A DNA stretch of 55,904 nucleotides from CAZPXF01 sp964590945 (GCA_964590945.1 CAZPXF010000001.1:1-55904), one strand, 5' to 3'; positions 18,953 through 27,193 are shown, counted from the stretch's first letter. Program-made: numbers and translations. Notes: generated from the letters alone by a model not told the origin.

Positions 18953-19348
18953 ATGAACATTGGATTAGTAGCACACGATTCCAAGAAGAAGCTTATGCAG
19001 AACTTCTGTATTGCATATCGCGGCATTCTTGGACGCAACAGTCTTTTTGCGACCGGTTCGACCGGAAGACTTGTTGAGGAAGTGACGAATCTTCCAATTC
19101 ACAAATTTGCTGCCGGTTCACTTGGCGGTATGAGACAGCTCGGCACGCTGATCGAGCAAAATCAGATGGATGCTCTTATTTTCCTGAGAGATCCGCTGAC
19201 TCCCAAAAAGACAGAGCCGAATGTCAACGATGTTATCCGTATGTGCGATACGTATAATATCCCGATTGCAACGAATCTTGCCACAGCCGAGCTGCTGATA
19301 CTGGCAATTGACAGAGGAGATTTAGAGTGGCGTGAAATGTATAAATAA
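18953..19348 (+). CDS. mgsA: Methylglyoxal synthase-like protein lacking catalytic residues
   Basis: The 131-residue protein aligns end to end with MgsA, which converts dihydroxyacetone phosphate to methylglyoxal and phosphate. Retained features are VAHD (H8, D9), ATGSTG (phosphate contact), FLRDPL and NIPIATN. Three residues central to catalysis are replaced. The general-base aspartate of GGDQQ (E. coli D71) is methionine in GGMRQ (M60); the histidine of PHDPD/PHEPD (E. coli H98) is threonine (T87); and the aspartate equivalent to E. coli D101 is asparagine (N90). So activity is doubtful, and a sensor or binding role is possible (inference). AAGGAGGG precedes the ATG. It sits between rodA and a carboxypeptidase gene that it overlaps. 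Confidence 0.88.
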   Translation: MNIGLVAHDSKKKLMQNFCIAYRGILGRNSLFATGSTGRLVEEVTNLPIHKFAAGSLGGMRQLGTLIEQNQMDALIFLRDPLTPKKTEPNVNDVIRMCDTYNIPIATNLATAELLILAIDRGDLEWREMYK

Positions 19349-20288
19349 AAAGCTCGGGATTCTGATTGTTTTACTTGCCGGATGCATGTTCTGTACATCC
19401 TGCGGCAGTTCGAAGGATCGCGTGGCTTCTTTTGAAACAGAGCATTTTAATAAGAGCGTATATGCAGCAGAGAATTATACAAAGGATATCTGTGTGGTAT
19501 CCGGAGATGTCAATGAGACGGGATTTTCAAAACAGGCGGATTTTATCGCGGGAGGATTGTTTGATCTGACTGACAATGAGGTTCTCTATGCGGAGAATCT
19601 TCACAAGAGGGTTTTCCCTGCAAGTACAACGAAGATTCTGACTGCGTATATAGCTCTGAAATACGGTAATCTGGACGATATTGCTACAGTATCCCAAAAT
19701 GCTGTGGAGTTTGCCGCGGATGCGGCGGTGTGCAATCTTCAGGCGGGGGATCAGCTTACTTTGGAGGCTTTGCTGAACGGCCTTCTGCTGGCTTCAGGCA
19801 ACGACTGTGCAGTTGCGATAGCGGAACATATATCGGGCAGCGTGGAGGCGTTTGCTGAGCTGATGAATGAAGAGGCCTATGCTATCGGTGCAACGCAATC
19901 GCATTTTGTGACGCCGAACGGTCTCCATGATGACGACCATTATATGACGGCATATGATCTTTATCTGATCTTTTCACGCTGCATACAGAATGAAGATTTT
20001 ATGGATATCATCTCAAAGAAATCCTATACAGCGTCCATTTCAAATCCTTCGACAGGGACGCGGACAGATACATGGGAAGCTACAAACTTTTATTCTGCAG
20101 GCCTTGTATCTCAGCCGGACGGCGTTACTGTCATCGGAGGCAAGACAGGCTATACCGGTGAAGCGGGAAACTGCCTGATCCTTTACAGCCTGAAGGACGA
20201 TAAGCCGTATGTATCTGTGATCATGGGAGCTGAGACCAAGCCGGATATATATGCCAATATGACGCCGCTTTTGGAGTCGGCTTCATAA
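19332..20288 (+). CDS. D-alanyl-D-alanine carboxypeptidase (S11/DacF type), probable lipoprotein
   Basis: A low-molecular-weight PBP that trims the terminal D-Ala of peptidoglycan pentapeptides. The 318-residue protein shows the three active-site motifs: STTK (S98-K101), SGN (155-157) and KTG (271-273). The N-terminus has a lysine-rich start, a hydrophobic stretch and LLAGC (C18), a good lipobox. Only about 45 residues follow the KTG motif, so the C-terminal domain and amphipathic anchor of typical DacA/DacF (about 390 residues) are missing; the lipid anchor probably replaces them. The GTG start at 19332 uses GAGGAG inside mgsA and overlaps mgsA by 17 bases. It is the last gene of the shape/division cluster. 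Confidence 0.88.
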   Translation: MKCINKKLGILIVLLAGCMFCTSCGSSKDRVASFETEHFNKSVYAAENYTKDICVVSGDVNETGFSKQADFIAGGLFDLTDNEVLYAENLHKRVFPASTTKILTAYIALKYGNLDDIATVSQNAVEFAADAAVCNLQAGDQLTLEALLNGLLLASGNDCAVAIAEHISGSVEAFAELMNEEAYAIGATQSHFVTPNGLHDDDHYMTAYDLYLIFSRCIQNEDFMDIISKKSYTASISNPSTGTRTDTWEATNFYSAGLVSQPDGVTVIGGKTGYTGEAGNCLILYSLKDDKPYVSVIMGAETKPDIYANMTPLLESAS

Positions 20289-20316
20289 CACATAAAATAA
20301 ATGATACGCTTTTCAC

Positions 20317-20359
20317 GCGAAACAGGGGGAACATATGAATGGCATCCCCCTATTTTCGC
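20317..20359. terminator. Bidirectional rho-independent terminator
   Basis: GCGAAA (20317-20322) plus AGGGGGA (20324-20330) pair with TCCCCCT (20345-20351) plus TTTCGC (20354-20359). It lies between convergent genes, the plus-strand carboxypeptidase and the minus-strand DUF378 gene, and can serve both. Confidence 0.75.
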
Positions 20360-20368
20360 TATTGACAG

Positions 20369-20572
20369 TTAGTCGGCCATGGACTTCATTCTTCCGTAAA
20401 GGCTGAACAAATACAGACCGCAAAGGCCGATAATACTGTATATGGTTCTGGAAATCCAACTCAAATTTCCAAATAAAAAAGTAACAAGGTCAAATTTAAA
20501 CAGACCAATCAGCAGCCAGTTAATGGCTCCGATAATTACGAGAGTCAAAGTTGTGTTATCAAACCATTTCAT
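20369..20572 (-). CDS. DUF378 family small membrane protein
   Basis: A 67-residue protein with two membrane helices (about residues 8-25 and 38-58). The segment LTLVIIGAINWLLIGLF and the G-GLYLFSL end match the DUF378 (YuzA-like) family. Its function is unknown. The ATG at 20572 has an ideal AAAAGGAGG site seven bases upstream; a much longer reading frame upstream has no support. It is transcribed opposite to both neighbours as a single gene, ending at the terminator shared with the carboxypeptidase. Confidence 0.8.
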   Translation of the reverse strand: MKWFDNTTLTLVIIGAINWLLIGLFKFDLVTFLFGNLSWISRTIYSIIGLCGLYLFSLYGRMKSMAD

Positions 20573-20672
20573 AATTTTGCCTCCTTTTCTTCCATAGTTT
20601 ATCCAGGAATACTGCAATTTATGCAGCATATCGTAATTGTTGGAATGCTGATGCGGCGCGGGAGGTTTCGCT

Positions 20673-22034
20673 GTGGCGGACAGAAACAATATTACAAGCA
20701 TCAAAAAAAACAGATTCAGGTTCCGTTTCGATATTGGAATCGTTATTTTCGGGCTGATATTTATTTATCTGATCGCCAATCTGGTGATCTACCTCACCAG
20801 TTCCCATATCAGCGTATATGAGGTTTGCAAAGGGTCAATCTTAACAGATAATGCATATACTGGATTTGCAGTGCGCTCCGAAGAAGTGACCTGCGCTGAT
20901 ATGTCCGGCTACGTCAGATACCTTGTAAATGAAGGGGACAAGGTTGCAGTGGGAAATGCTGTTTATACCTTCTCCGAGAATGAGGATAAGGAGGATTCCG
21001 CTTCTCAGAACAGCGAATTGCAGGCGTCTGATTTAAAGGAACTCATCGGAAAGACCCAGAAATTCAATCTTGCCTATGATCCTGTGAATTTTAAGCAGGT
21101 CTACAATTTTGATTATGATTGCCAAAGCAGTATACTGGATTCCAGGAACAGTCTGGAGGCTTCCGGCGAGGACGCCGCAGACGTATCGGAATCGGAAAAG
21201 GCTGCGGTTGACGGTATTGTTGCTTTTACGATCGATGGTTTTGAAGGCACAACAAAAGAGAACTTTCAAAGTTCTTATCTGAATCGTTCCGACTACATAA
21301 AGCAGGACGTCCGGAGCCGTGAAAAGACAAAAAGCGGCGAGCCGCTGTATAAAACGATCACGGACGATACATGGTATCTGTTTCTTGCCCTTTCTGACGA
21401 TACGGCAGAGGCTCTGGAAAAAACAGAGAGTCTGGACGTCCGGTTTAAGAAGGATAATGAAATCGTAAGCGGAAAGCTTACGATCACAAAAGAGGACGAT
21501 CAGAATATTGCATGTCTGGAATTTGATAATTCTGTCATGCGATATGCCAATGAACGTTATCTTGATGTAGAGCTGATCTTGGATAACCAGTCCGGTCTGA
21601 AAATTCCTAAGACGTCGGTAGTTGAGAAAGAATTTTATGCGATTCCGAATGTTTATATTACCAAAGGAGGAAATACCAATTCTTCCGGAGTATATGTAAA
21701 GTCAAAGAGCGGAAAAGGCTATTCCTCCGTATTTACTACTTTGGATATCTATGACTCAGATACCGATTATTCCTATGTCCCTGTCTCGGCTTTTGAGGAA
21801 GGGACGACGCTTCTGAAGCCAGAGTCGACAGATACATATGAGGTTGAAAAAACGAAAAAAATAAAAGGCGTTTTCAATGTCAACAAAGGCTATGCCGTAT
21901 TTCGTCTGATCACTGTCCTGAGCAGCAATGATACTTATTATATTGTGAAAGAAAATGAAAACTATGGCTTAAACAATTATGATCAGATTGTTTTAGATGG
22001 ATCAAAAGTGGAAGAGGACGAAATTGTATTTTAA
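20673..22034 (+). CDS. HlyD family efflux adaptor-like protein
   Basis: A 453-residue membrane-anchored protein: basic N-terminus, one membrane helix (about 22-42, IGIVIFGLIFIYLIANLVIYL), and a large extracellular part. It contains a lipoyl/barrel-sandwich half motif (MSGYVRYLVNEGDKVAVGNAVYTF, spread over about 76-99) and later a VPVSAF strand region typical of HlyD/RND adaptors. No ABC or RND partner lies nearby. The GTG start at 20673 has GGGAGG seven bases upstream. The genes that follow (yggS, sepF, lspA, rluD) point to a link with envelope growth or division rather than drug export, but this is inference. Confidence 0.75.
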   Translation: MADRNNITSIKKNRFRFRFDIGIVIFGLIFIYLIANLVIYLTSSHISVYEVCKGSILTDNAYTGFAVRSEEVTCADMSGYVRYLVNEGDKVAVGNAVYTFSENEDKEDSASQNSELQASDLKELIGKTQKFNLAYDPVNFKQVYNFDYDCQSSILDSRNSLEASGEDAADVSESEKAAVDGIVAFTIDGFEGTTKENFQSSYLNRSDYIKQDVRSREKTKSGEPLYKTITDDTWYLFLALSDDTAEALEKTESLDVRFKKDNEIVSGKLTITKEDDQNIACLEFDNSVMRYANERYLDVELILDNQSGLKIPKTSVVEKEFYAIPNVYITKGGNTNSSGVYVKSKSGKGYSSVFTTLDIYDSDTDYSYVPVSAFEEGTTLLKPESTDTYEVEKTKKIKGVFNVNKGYAVFRLITVLSSNDTYYIVKENENYGLNNYDQIVLDGSKVEEDEIVF

Positions 22035-22070
22035 TAAATGGATTTATCAGATAGAAGGAGTGGTATTGCA

Positions 22071-22781
22071 ATGTTAAAAGAGAACCTGGAAAGAGTCGAG
22101 GCAGAGATTGCGAACAGCTGTGAAAAAAGCGGAAGAGCGAGAGAGGACGTGACTCTGATCGCTGTCAGTAAAACGAAGCCGGTATCCATGCTTCAGGAGG
22201 CATATGACCTGGGGATCCGTGAATTTGGTGAGAATAAAGTGCAGGAGCTTGTCGAGAAATACGATCAGCTTCCATCGGATATACACTGGCATCTGATCGG
22301 ACATCTTCAGCGCAACAAGGTGAAATATATTGTCGACAAGGTCGCTATGATCCACTCCGTCGATTCTGTCCGCCTTGCGGAGACGATAGAAAAAGAGGCG
22401 GCAAAGAAGAACTGCACTGTCGATATTCTTCTGGAAGTAAATGTAGCCGGCGAGGAATCAAAATTCGGATTAAAGCCGGAGGAAGTGCTGGATACGACAG
22501 CAGCAATTGCCGGATTTCCGCACATCCATATGAAAGGTCTTATGACAATTGCTCCATTTGTGGACGACCCGGAGGAAAATCGCATACATTTTCAAAAATT
22601 AAGGCAATTAGCTGTTGACATTAATGAGAAAAACATTGATAATATTAATGTACGTATGCTTTCTATGGGCATGACGAATGATTATTCTGTCGCCATTGAA
22701 GAAGGAGCTACATTTGTTCGTGTGGGTACAGGAATCTTTGGCGAGAGAAATTACAATATTACGGAAGATAGGAGCGTATAA
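22071..22781 (+). CDS. YggS family PLP homeostasis protein
   Basis: A 236-residue single-domain PLP-binding protein of the YggS/PLPBP family, involved in vitamin B6 and amino-acid balance rather than a defined catalytic reaction. It has the Schiff-base lysine in LIAVSKTKP, IREFGENKVQE, WHLIGHLQRNK, KGLMTIAP and LSMGMTNDY...VRVGTGIFG, all conserved. AAGGAG at 22055-22060 selects the ATG at 22071. It ends one base before sepF starts; yggS-sepF is the standard order in Firmicutes. Confidence 0.94.
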   Translation: MLKENLERVEAEIANSCEKSGRAREDVTLIAVSKTKPVSMLQEAYDLGIREFGENKVQELVEKYDQLPSDIHWHLIGHLQRNKVKYIVDKVAMIHSVDSVRLAETIEKEAAKKNCTVDILLEVNVAGEESKFGLKPEEVLDTTAAIAGFPHIHMKGLMTIAPFVDDPEENRIHFQKLRQLAVDINEKNIDNINVRMLSMGMTNDYSVAIEEGATFVRVGTGIFGERNYNITEDRSV

Positions 22782-22782
22782 G

Positions 22783-23340
22783 ATGGGAGTATTAGACAAA
22801 TTCCTGGATATAATGAAATTGAGCGACGATGATTATGAGGACGATGACTTTTTTGGAGACGACTATGATGAGGACTTCGAGGAGAAGCCGAAGAAACAGC
22901 GTGCACCTAAGAAGAGTGAACCTGTATATGAAGAAGTTGCAGAACCGGAGGAAGCTCCTACGGCTGCTCCAAAGAGAGAGCGAAAGACATCTTCAAGAAG
23001 CAATGTTACACCTATGCGTCAGGCTTCCAGCCGCAGTAAAATGGAAGTATGCGTGATCCGTCCTTCTACATACGAGGATTCCAGAGAGATTACAGAGACT
23101 CTGTTATCCGGACGTACAGTTGTATTGAATCTTGAGGGATTAGATCTCGAGATCGCACAGCGTATTATTGACTTTACATCTGGCGCGGCATTTGCGATCG
23201 ATGGTAATCTTCAGAAGGTCTCCAATTATATTTTCCTTCTGACGCCTACGAATATCGATATTTCCGGCGATCTTCAGGATGTTTTGTCCAGCTCTTTCAA
23301 TTCACAGATGGACAGCTCCAGTAGATACAGAGGAATCTAG
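22783..23340 (+). CDS. sepF: Cell division protein SepF
   Basis: SepF bundles FtsZ filaments and tethers them to the membrane. The 185-residue protein starts with the amphipathic membrane-binding helix MGVLDKFLDIMKL, then a very acidic and basic disordered linker (about 15-85), and ends with the globular SepF/DUF552 core (VIRPSTYEDSREITETLLSG..., FTSGAAFAIDGN, FLLTPTNIDISGD). The ATG at 22783 is one base after the yggS stop, with AGGAG upstream. It is expected to act with FtsZ, which is not in this window. Confidence 0.94.
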   Translation: MGVLDKFLDIMKLSDDDYEDDDFFGDDYDEDFEEKPKKQRAPKKSEPVYEEVAEPEEAPTAAPKRERKTSSRSNVTPMRQASSRSKMEVCVIRPSTYEDSREITETLLSGRTVVLNLEGLDLEIAQRIIDFTSGAAFAIDGNLQKVSNYIFLLTPTNIDISGDLQDVLSSSFNSQMDSSSRYRGI

Positions 23341-23390
23341 GTTTCGGACACCGCACAGAGCCTGAGAAGAAAATAATATAATGACTCACT

Positions 23391-23423
23391 GAGCGTCAGA
23401 TGGAGGCAATCTACCTGATGCTC
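23391..23423 (+). terminator. Hairpin after sepF, weak terminator
   Basis: GAGCGTCAG (23391-23399) pairs with CTGATGCTC (23415-23423), including one G-U pair. Only TTT follows, so termination is probably partial. It separates yggS-sepF from lspA by 110 bases in total. Confidence 0.4.
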
Positions 23424-23450
23424 TTTCGCATGTAAAAAGCAGAGGTGTAT

Positions 23451-23963
23451 ATGAATACAAAAATCAAATTAAATATTTTCGGCATATTGTTTATGATTCT
23501 GGCAGTTGTGATCGATCAGATGACAAAATTCGCAGCGTCCTCGTATTTAAGGATAAATGGCCCGGTCAAGCTTATCCCCGGTATTTTTCATCTGCAGTAT
23601 CTGGAAAACAGGGGCGCGGCATTCGGGATTTTCCAGCATAAGCAGCTCGTCTTTGTAGTTGTTGCAGCTGTTATTTTGCTGGCAGGAGCGATTCTTTATC
23701 AAAATTTTCCGGTTACTTCCCGGTTTCTTCCGGTGCGCCTGTGCATTTTATGTATTGCAGCGGGAGCAGTTGGAAATATGATCGATCGTGTAAGACTTGG
23801 ATACGTCGTGGATTTCTTTTATTTCATACTGATCAATTTCCCAATTTTCAATGTTGCAGACATATATGTTACAGTTTCCATCGCATTTTTGATCTTATTG
23901 ATTCTTTTTTATTATACAGACGAAGAGTTTCAGTACTTTTCTCTGCGTCCCGGAGTAAAGTAG
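23451..23963 (+). CDS. lspA: Lipoprotein signal peptidase
   Basis: Signal peptidase II cleaves prolipoproteins before the lipidated cysteine. The 170-residue protein has four membrane helices and the two catalytic aspartates in the conserved contexts GNMIDRV (D112) and NVADIYV (D137), plus the N-terminal DQMTK motif and ENRGAAFG. The ATG at 23451 follows AGAGGTG. rluD starts four bases after its stop, the usual lspA-rluD pairing. Confidence 0.95.
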   Translation: MNTKIKLNIFGILFMILAVVIDQMTKFAASSYLRINGPVKLIPGIFHLQYLENRGAAFGIFQHKQLVFVVVAAVILLAGAILYQNFPVTSRFLPVRLCILCIAAGAVGNMIDRVRLGYVVDFFYFILINFPIFNVADIYVTVSIAFLILLILFYYTDEEFQYFSLRPGVK

Positions 23964-23966
23964 ATC

Positions 23967-24878
23967 ATGCAAAAGATAGATTTTATTTATTCTGAAAATT
24001 CTCCTGACAGAATTGACAGATTTCTTTCCAGTCAGCTTCCGGATGATTTTTCCAGATCCTATATTCAGAAATTATTGAAAGACGGATCTGTTTTTGTCAA
24101 TCAAAAAACGGTAAAGCCAAATTATAAGCTGAAATCCGGCGACAGGATTCTCATGCGCATACCGGAATTAAAAGAGCCGGATATACTTCCGGAAGATATT
24201 CCGCTTGATATTCTTTATGAAGATAATGATATTCTGGTTGTAAATAAACCAAAAGGAATGGTTGTACATCCGGGAGCAGGACATTATACGGGAACACTGG
24301 TCAATGCCTTAATGTTTCACTGTAATGACGATTTATCGGGCATTAACGGCGTTTTAAGACCCGGCATTGTCCATCGCATCGATATGAATACGACAGGTTC
24401 CCTTGTCGTATGCAAAACGGATCAGGCGCACAGGTTTTTGGAGGAACAGTTGAAGGAGCATACAATCACCCGGAAATACCGGGCAATCATCCATGGAAGA
24501 TTAACAGAGGATGGGACTGTGGATGCGCCGATCGGAAGAAATCCAAAGGACCGCAAAAAAATGGCTGTCAATTACAAAAACGGAAGAGAAGCGGTAACGC
24601 ATTACCATATCCTTCAGACTTTTTCAAACTTCACATACATTGAATGCCAGCTCGAAACCGGGCGGACGCACCAGATCCGTGTTCATATGGCAAGCATAGG
24701 GCATCCGATACTGGGAGACGATGTATACGGACCGTCCAGGTGCCCATATAAGCATCTCATTGGCCAGACACTTCATGCTATGACGCTTGGATTTATTCAT
24801 CCTGCAACAAGAAAGTACATGGAGTTCACAGCAGAGCTTCCTCCGTACTTTGAGGAATTGTTAAAAACACTGAATTAA
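23967..24878 (+). CDS. rluD: RluD-family ribosomal large subunit pseudouridine synthase
   Basis: A 303-residue pseudouridine synthase of the RluA/RluD family. An N-terminal S4 RNA-binding domain (about 10-65) is followed by the catalytic domain with HRIDMNTTG (catalytic D139) and the GRTHQIRVHMASIGHPILGD region. It modifies uridines in 23S rRNA; assignment to the RluD-type positions is by similarity. The ATG at 23967 follows GGAG within lspA. Confidence 0.92.
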   Translation: MQKIDFIYSENSPDRIDRFLSSQLPDDFSRSYIQKLLKDGSVFVNQKTVKPNYKLKSGDRILMRIPELKEPDILPEDIPLDILYEDNDILVVNKPKGMVVHPGAGHYTGTLVNALMFHCNDDLSGINGVLRPGIVHRIDMNTTGSLVVCKTDQAHRFLEEQLKEHTITRKYRAIIHGRLTEDGTVDAPIGRNPKDRKKMAVNYKNGREAVTHYHILQTFSNFTYIECQLETGRTHQIRVHMASIGHPILGDDVYGPSRCPYKHLIGQTLHAMTLGFIHPATRKYMEFTAELPPYFEELLKTLN

Positions 24879-24940
24879 GATGTACTTTTCATATGAATTC
24901 AATTATAATAGTACCATATTATAAAAAGGGGTGTGTTTCT

Positions 24941-25564
24941 ATGAGTAATTTAGTCATTACGATCGGACGGCAGTTTGGAAGCGGAGGCTATGAGATCGGA
25001 ACAATTTTATCTGAAAAGCTTGGAATAAAGCTGTATGATAAGGAACTTATAGCGCTGGCAGCAGAGGAGAGTGGTTATTGCAAAGAAATTCTGGATTCCC
25101 ATGATGAAAAGCCTACAAGCAGTTTTTTGTACTCGCTTGTTTCGGATACATATTCCATGAATGGATTTACTTCTGCTCTTTTGTCAGATATGCCGCTGAA
25201 CCAGAAGGTTTTTCTTGCCCAGTTTGATACGATCAAGAAGCTTGCCGACAGAGAATCCTGTATCATTGTCGGGCGTTGTGCAGAATATGCATTGGAGGGG
25301 CGCCCGGATTGCGCCCATATCTTTATCTATGCAGATATGGATGCAAGAATCCGCAGAATTGCGAAACTGCATGATCTGACCGATGCAAAGGCGAAAGATC
25401 TGATTCAGAAGACAGACAAGAAACGTGCAAATTATCACAATTATTATTCCAACAAAAAATGGGGGGATGCGGCAACCTATGATCTCTGCATCAACAGCAC
25501 CCCGCTCGGTATGGAAGGAACGGCAGATTTGATTATTCATTATATTCATGCCCGCCAAAAATAG
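24941..25564 (+). CDS. Cytidylate kinase-like family protein
   Basis: A 207-residue P-loop protein of the cytidylate-kinase-like family (AAA/CMK-like, PF13189 type). It begins MSNLVITIGRQFGSGG with the nucleotide-binding loop at about 9-16, then GIKLYDKELI, and an Arg-rich lid region (ARIRRIAKLHDL). It is not Cmk proper, which has a different substrate-binding insert; its substrate is unknown. The ATG at 24941 follows AAGGGG. Upstream, TATAAT (24904-24909) might be a -10 box with a poor -35. Confidence 0.75.
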   Translation: MSNLVITIGRQFGSGGYEIGTILSEKLGIKLYDKELIALAAEESGYCKEILDSHDEKPTSSFLYSLVSDTYSMNGFTSALLSDMPLNQKVFLAQFDTIKKLADRESCIIVGRCAEYALEGRPDCAHIFIYADMDARIRRIAKLHDLTDAKAKDLIQKTDKKRANYHNYYSNKKWGDAATYDLCINSTPLGMEGTADLIIHYIHARQK

Positions 25565-25626
25565 TTTTAATTTGATTTTGATTGTATAATCCAGCTTTAA
25601 TCATGATTTAATGAGGTACATTACAG

Positions 25627-26073
25627 ATGAAATTTGTGATACAACGCGTGTCAGAAGCCTCTGTCACGGTAGATAATGAAATAATCGGACGGATTGGAAA
25701 GGGATTCATGGTTCTGATCGGAGTCAGCGATTCCGACGATGAAGCAGTCGCTGACAAAATGGTCAAAAAGATGATCCAGCTCCGTATCTTTGAAGATGAA
25801 AATGGCAAGACAAATCTTGCGCTTGCGGATGTAGACGGAGAGTTGCTTCTGATATCGCAGTTTACACTCTATGCAAACTGCAAAAAGGGCAACCGGCCAG
25901 GCTTTACAGAAGCCGGAAAGCCGGATAAAGCGAACGCATTATATGAATATATCATCCAAAAGTGCAAAGAGCATGTTGCAAATGTCCAAAAAGGAAGCTT
26001 TGGCGCTGATATGAAGGTGTCGCTTGTAAATGACGGGCCATTTACGATTATTCTTGATTCGGACGTAATATAG
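25627..26073 (+). CDS. dtd: D-aminoacyl-tRNA deacylase
   Basis: DTD hydrolyses D-aminoacyl-tRNA and mischarged Gly-tRNA(Ala), an editing function. The 148-residue protein has the two family motifs SQFTLYA and NDGPFT and starts MKFVIQRVSEASV, all normal. TGAGGT precedes the ATG. A TATAAT at 25585-25590 in the preceding gap could drive it separately. It is the last plus-strand gene before the convergent recombinase. Confidence 0.95.
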   Translation: MKFVIQRVSEASVTVDNEIIGRIGKGFMVLIGVSDSDDEAVADKMVKKMIQLRIFEDENGKTNLALADVDGELLLISQFTLYANCKKGNRPGFTEAGKPDKANALYEYIIQKCKEHVANVQKGSFGADMKVSLVNDGPFTIILDSDVI

Positions 26074-26085
26074 CGAAAATAATGA

Positions 26086-26124
26086 GCAGGAAGAATACAT
26101 AATATTTTTACGTAAACTTCCTGC
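26086..26124. terminator. Long-loop inverted repeat between convergent genes
   Basis: GCAGGAAG (26086-26093) is exactly repeated inverted as CTTCCTGC (26117-26124) with a 23-base AT-rich loop. It lies in the 58-base gap between dtd and the recombinase, so a shared terminator is likely, though no clean T-run follows. Confidence 0.4.
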
Positions 26125-26131
26125 CTTATGA

Positions 26132-27193
26132 TCAGCTTTCGCGCAGCTTCACAGCGCCTGCAGCCATGCGGCGGCGTTCATCATCGATAGCAGCATAGTG
26201 CTTTTTCGTTGTATTGACGTCCTTATGGCCTAAAACATCTGCAACAAGATAAATATCGCCGGTTTCCTTGTAAAGATTTGTTCCGTATGTGCTCCGGAGC
26301 TTGTGCGGTGTAATCTTTTTGTTCGGCGTAACTTCGTGCGTGTATTTTTTAACCATGTTTTCAACGGCCTGAACGCCCATCCGTTTTTTCTGGGTGGACA
26401 AAAACAATGCATTTTCATGACCCTGTACCGGTTGTATTCCAAGGCGGCTCAATTCCAGATAATTTTTTAACGAAGCTGCGACTTCATCACCGAAATATAC
26501 GATCATTTCTGATCCGCCTTTTCGGATCACTTTGATTCCATTATTTTTAAAATCGATATCCTGAATATCGAGTCCAACGCATTCTGATACGCGGATCCCG
26601 GTACCCAAAAGCAGCGTCAGAATCGCAAGATCCCGGTATTTTGTCTTTTCGTAATAGACCTTTTTCTGCCCGGTCAGCGTATCTCCACAATGCTCCACAT
26701 AATCCAGTAGTTCGGCGACCTCGTCCGTATCCAGCCTTATAATTGCCTTATTATGAAGCTTCGGCATATCGACCATAACCGTTGGATTCGTCAGGATCAG
26801 CTGATGCTTGTAAAAGTATTTATAAAAGCTGCGGAGCGCCGACATCTTGCGGAAAAGTCCGCGCTCGCCGTTGGAGACAACCGTATCGCCTTCCTGATAA
26901 ACCTTCAGGTATTCCTGATATTCTTCGATGTCCAGAGGCTCCACATTGTCCAAATCAGACAAGGTAAACTGTGTCAGGTCATAATCCTTATATATGGGAT
27001 TATTCTGCTTTAAAAAGCGGAAAAAAACGCGTATATCATATGCGTAGGAAATCCTTGTCCTGGCAGATGTTGTCGGCTCAATGGCGCGGAAATAATCCTT
27101 CGCAAAGGGAGGAAGTGTCTTTAAAACCTCGCGAAGCCGTAATGTATTATCAATGTAGGTCTGTTCATGAAATGTCTTTTCCCTGTTACTCAT
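26132..27193 (-). CDS. Tyrosine recombinase (Xer-like)
   Basis: A 353-residue tyrosine site-specific recombinase with the complete catalytic set: R201 (GTGIRVSE), K225 (RKGGS), H297 and R300 (HKLRSTYG), H323 (LGHKDV) and nucleophile Y333 (KKHYAAI). An N-terminal SAM-like core-binding domain covers about residues 15-135. It is longer than XerC/XerD (about 300) and close to the length of streptococcal XerS (about 356). No phage or conjugation genes are near, so a chromosomal housekeeping role such as dimer resolution is plausible (inference). GAGGGA precedes the ATG. It has its own promoter and a 5' leader of about 100 bases. Confidence 0.85.
   Translation of the reverse strand: MSNREKTFHEQTYIDNTLRLREVLKTLPPFAKDYFRAIEPTTSARTRISYAYDIRVFFRFLKQNNPIYKDYDLTQFTLSDLDNVEPLDIEEYQEYLKVYQEGDTVVSNGERGLFRKMSALRSFYKYFYKHQLILTNPTVMVDMPKLHNKAIIRLDTDEVAELLDYVEHCGDTLTGQKKVYYEKTKYRDLAILTLLLGTGIRVSECVGLDIQDIDFKNNGIKVIRKGGSEMIVYFGDEVAASLKNYLELSRLGIQPVQGHENALFLSTQKKRMGVQAVENMVKKYTHEVTPNKKITPHKLRSTYGTNLYKETGDIYLVADVLGHKDVNTTKKHYAAIDDERRRMAAGAVKLRES

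Noticed and set aside
24941..25564. Annotation as the essential cytidylate kinase Cmk
   Set aside because: The GRQFGSGG loop and lack of the Cmk NMP-binding segment place it in the cytidylate-kinase-like family of unknown substrate instead.
26132..27193. Prophage or integrative element suggested by a tyrosine recombinase
   Set aside because: Neighbours are dtd, lexA and housekeeping genes; there are no phage, conjugation or cargo genes and no flanking direct repeats or tRNA.
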